DNA of 9,001 bases from Candidatus Melainabacteria bacterium. Its GTDB lineage: Bacteria > Cyanobacteriota > Vampirovibrionia > 2-02-FULL-35-15. The stretch lies in NCBI GenBank assembly GCA_023250175.1, contig JAHFBD010000084.1, positions 1 through 9,001 on the forward strand, written 5' to 3'. Made by a program: the position numbers and the translations under genes. The notes beneath the pieces were generated by a model. It had not been told where the DNA came from, ran no database searches, and saw only the letters and a list, made by a program, of their open reading frames with translations. Within the stretch, counting starts at the first letter, position 1. Every line of letters begins with the position of its first letter. This document shows, piece by piece, positions 7,057-9,001 of this stretch.

Positions 7057-7069
7057 GTTACTAGCTAGC
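7044..7069 (+). repeat. Direct repeat copy 1, spanning the stop codon of the HExxH gene
   Basis: Copy 1 holds the last codons and TAG (7054-7056) of the preceding gene and ends with AGTTAGGTTACTAGCTAGC (7051-7069). It matches the copy at 7163-7189 except for two substitutions and one extra A. The 3' parts start exactly 120 bases apart. Confidence 0.75.
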
Positions 7070-7111
7070 ATATATTTCTAAGTAAATAACTTAATAAATA
7101 GCAGACTGGAA

Positions 7112-7155
7112 GCACTATGGAAAGCCAGTTTTGGGAGTGCAGCGAAAAAACTGGC
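7112..7155 (+). repeat. 9-bp hairpin with pseudoknot potential
   Basis: GCCAGTTTT (7124-7132) pairs perfectly with AAAACTGGC (7147-7155) around a 14-base loop. Within that loop AGTGC (7136-7140) is complementary to GCACT (7112-7116) upstream, an H-type pseudoknot layout. ACTGG (7105-7109) could also compete for CCAGT (7125-7129). No T-tract follows. It lies between the two direct repeat copies. It may be a small structured RNA element or the core of a small dispersed repeat. Confidence 0.5.
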
Positions 7156-7162
7156 GGTAGGT

Positions 7163-7189
7163 AGAAACCAAGTTAGGTTACCAGCTAGC
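7163..7189 (+). repeat. Direct repeat copy 2
   Basis: AGAAACCA followed by AGTTAGGTTACCAGCTAGC is the second copy of the 7044-7069 repeat. The pair brackets the 7112-7155 hairpin, so the layout resembles either a short insertion with duplicated target or a tandem duplication of the gene's 3' end. Confidence 0.75.
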
Positions 7190-7203
7190 TTAAATAATTT
7201 AAG
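7189..7203. repeat. Perfect 15-bp palindrome CTTAAAT-A-ATTTAAG
   Basis: The two 7-base arms are perfectly complementary around a single A. It begins at the last base of direct repeat copy 2. It is AT-only in the core, so it could be an operator-type site or chance; the remaining spacer to 7299 is A-rich with a short AAAGGCCTTT palindrome (7260-7269) and no convincing promoter. Confidence 0.35.
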
Positions 7204-7299
7204 ATTTAAATTGGAAAAATTAGAATAACTTAATCTTTTACGAGTTAAAAAAAATTAAAAAAGGCCTTTGTAGTATTGGGTGGATTCGAATAGACAGGG

Positions 7300-7321
7300 G
7301 CTTATGCTTTTATTTATAAGC
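7300..7321 (+). promoter_or_regulatory. Hairpin covering the start codon of the last gene
   Basis: GCTTAT (7300-7305) pairs with ATAAGC (7316-7321) around a 10-base loop. The stem takes up the first two bases of the ATG at 7304 and the last G of the AGGGG ribosome-site candidate (7296-7300). It could dampen translation initiation. With only six pairs, four of them A-T, it is a weak structure. Confidence 0.3.
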
Positions 7322-9001
7322 TATATAACATCTTTATTTTTTCCTAGGAGATCTCCTCCTCCTACAAGTACTTCAGGTCCACAAGCTACTTCCCAAACGT
7401 CGCCTGCATCTTCTACTCCTGACCAATATATTGGAACTACAAGAACTAAACAACAGACAGAACAACCTCAACAACAAGAACCTCCTAAGAAATCTTTCTG
7501 GGGACGTTTATGGGGAGCAGTTCGTAGTGTAGCAGTAGTAATAGCAGCTACTGTAGTTACCGGAGCTTTAATGGCTACAGGTGTAGGTATTATTGGTGTA
7601 GCTATTGCAATTGGAGCAGGTATTTTAGCTGGTACAGCTGTAGGTGCAGCTACAAATGTAGCTACTGCTATAGCAAATGGAGGTACTAAAGAAGCATGGA
7701 AAGAAGCATGGAAAAATACAATACAAGATTTTAAGTCTTCTTGTATAGGTGCTGTTAGTACTGCTTGTGGTTTTGGTGTAGCAAGATTAGTTACAGGAAC
7801 CGGACAGGTTGCAGCAAGAGCAACATTAGGTACAAAGCTATTTGCAGGTTCAGCAGCAGGTGGAGCTGGTGCTACAGTTTCAACAGTAGTAGGTACAGCA
7901 GATCAATTAGTTCAGGCAAATGCTGAGTTTAGAGAGCTTGTTGATAAAACTCAAAGGGAAGAAGGAAGAATACTTTCTCAAAAAGAAGTTGCTCAAATGC
8001 GCCAGCGCTTTATGGAAGAACGTAAACTAACCACATCTCAGATCTTGCGCGGAGGTGCTGTAAGTATTTTAACTGGCATATTTAGCGGAGGAGTCGGAGC
8101 AAAATTTCAAGCAGCACGAGCTAGTACACAAACAGCTCTCTCTCAAGGACTTAATGTAAGCAAAGGGCAAGTATTACGAAGCTCATTTCTAACTGAAGCG
8201 ACTACTCTTACTGGAGTAGGTATGGCAAGCAGCGTAGCTGCTCATGGAGAGCTATCATTAGAAGAAGCAGTGCAACATATAGGAGGCAGCTATGTAGGAG
8301 GTTATATAGGAAACCGTGTTAATCGTTATGTTGAACATAAAGCTCAAAATAAAACAACTCCATCAGCACATCAGGAACCACATTGTAATTCTACTCCAGT
8401 TTCTGCGCCCTCGAAAAAATTAACAGAGGGTTTGCCTAAAGTTAAAACTGAAGACTGTCCAGTAAAAACCCAATTAAAAGAAGATGTAAAAACTCACCTT
8501 ACTCGTCGCAGACAAATTAAAGCTGCACGAGAGCATGGTGAACCAGAAAAAGGCATTAGACAAAAAGATAAACTAAATGAATCTCATGTAGTAAGTACTC
8601 TTGATGAACAATTAATGCCATTTACTCAAAAAGAGGTTGAAGTATTATTAGCATCTTGTTCGTCTCCCATTGAGATAGAGGCAGCATTGCATTTATTACA
8701 AAAAGCTACTAAATATGGAAGTATGGATGGTTTACATAAATTAAATAGAGAACTATTTGAAGTACAACAAGCAAAAAATCTAGAATTTTGTGTAGACCCC
8801 AGTCAGTCTACATTAGGAGATAACATTGCTTACTTTCAAGGTAAGGGAGGACTGGATAAAAAAGTACAGATTAATAGTGGAACACCTACGAGTGGTAAAA
8901 AACCAGCATTGATTTTAGATGAAGCACTGTTAGCTAAACTGGAGGCTGATCCCGCAGTAGTAAGAGGTCTTCAAGGTCATGATTGTGCATTAGTCTGTGC
9001 A
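7304..9001 (+). CDS. Large Gly/Ala-rich membrane-associated protein, 3' end beyond the window
   Basis: The frame is open for 566 codons to the window end. Order of parts: short hydrophobic N-terminus (1-13) then PRR; Pro/Ser/Thr/Gln-rich linker (15-62); basic KKSFWGRLWG; Gly/Ala/Val membrane-like run (73-126); KEAWKEAWKN (129-138); second Gly/Ala run (147-198); charged helix (205-242); third Gly/Ala/Ser run (247-337, less hydrophobic); basic, polar part (340-425); soluble C-terminal part (430 onward) with ALILDEALLAKLEADP (535-550). Alternating Gly/Ala runs with short polar breaks resemble the pre-toxin regions of polymorphic toxins and membrane-inserting effectors in general, but I recognise no named domain. 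The ATG at 7304 has AGGGG only three bases away; GTG at 7280 is an alternative after the in-frame TAG at 7271. The function may sit in the unseen C-terminus. Confidence 0.75.
   Translation, partial: MLLFISYITSLFFPRRSPPPTSTSGPQATSQTSPASSTPDQYIGTTRTKQQTEQPQQQEPPKKSFWGRLWGAVRSVAVVIAATVVTGALMATGVGIIGVAIAIGAGILAGTAVGAATNVATAIANGGTKEAWKEAWKNTIQDFKSSCIGAVSTACGFGVARLVTGTGQVAARATLGTKLFAGSAAGGAGATVSTVVGTADQLVQANAEFRELVDKTQREEGRILSQKEVAQMRQRFMEERKLTTSQILRGGAVSILTGIFSGGVGAKFQAARASTQTALSQGLNVSKGQVLRSSFLTEATTLTGVGMASSVAAHGELSLEEAVQHIGGSYVGGYIGNRVNRYVEHKAQNKTTPSAHQEPHCNSTPVSAPSKKLTEGLPKVKTEDCPVKTQLKEDVKTHLTRRRQIKAAREHGEPEKGIRQKDKLNESHVVSTLDEQLMPFTQKEVEVLLASCSSPIEIEAALHLLQKATKYGSMDGLHKLNRELFEVQQAKNLEFCVDPSQSTLGDNIAYFQGKGGLDKKVQINSGTPTSGKKPALILDEALLAKLEADPAVVRGLQGHDCALVCA

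Noticed and set aside
7117..7164. 15-codon frame with GGAAG four bases upstream, as a leader peptide
   Set aside because: The frame is short and lies wholly within the hairpin element; there is no attenuator behind it and no run of regulatory codons.
7044..7189. Integrase attachment sites
   Set aside because: The repeats are only about 120 bases apart, and no tRNA gene or integrase is in the window.
7281..7303. GGATTCGAATAGACAGGGG as part of a tmRNA or a tRNA T-arm
   Set aside because: The words recall tmRNA GGATTCGAC and tRNA GGTTCGAATCC, but no acceptor stem, CCA end or flanking stems can be built.

Overview
The window is AT-rich, roughly one third G+C by eye. It holds five protein-coding genes, all on the + strand; the first and last are cut by the window edges. 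The RecJ sequence has a run of LPP-A-A-LNPK followed by GVGVAY after its DHH motif. That run, plus the recJ-apt neighbourhood, reminds me most of the cyanobacterial lineage. With such low G+C, a non-photosynthetic relative (Vampirovibrionia/Melainabacteria type) is my best guess. This is inference from remembered family patterns; no marker RNA is present.

Layout: (1) 1-2366, most of recJ (single-strand DNA exonuclease), followed 23 bases later by apt (2390-2938, adenine phosphoribosyltransferase). This is an ordinary housekeeping pair. (2) 2939-3206, a non-coding leader with a 21-bp-spaced direct repeat and two hairpins, one of them a perfect 10-bp stem with a competing third arm. (3) 3207-4823, a caspase-like (clan CD) cysteine peptidase with an N-terminal membrane segment and a His318/Cys363 dyad. 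(4) 4938-5792, a hemerythrin-type four-helix domain fused to a receiver-type domain; both have lost key residues. (5) A strong promoter candidate (5829-5857), then a GC-rich palindromic repeat-like island (5893-5955). (6) 5992-7056, a protein with an HExxH zinc-peptidase signature and no recognised family. (7) 7057-7303, a structured spacer with a 26-27-base direct repeat that includes the preceding stop codon, a pseudoknot-capable hairpin and a 15-bp palindrome. (8) 7304 to the window end, an open frame of at least 566 codons. It encodes a Pro/Gln-rich N-terminus, long Gly/Ala-rich membrane-like segments and a soluble C-terminal part of unknown fold that runs past the window.

The housekeeping part needs no special explanation. 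The stretch from 3207 onward is accessory in character. It has two unrelated peptidases (one membrane-anchored caspase-like, one zincin), a degenerate sensor-like protein and a large Gly/Ala-rich membrane protein, all co-oriented and separated by palindrome-bearing spacers. A peptidase-controlled membrane-acting system is an attractive hypothesis, but the spacers and the separate promoter mean that co-function is not shown by the sequence.
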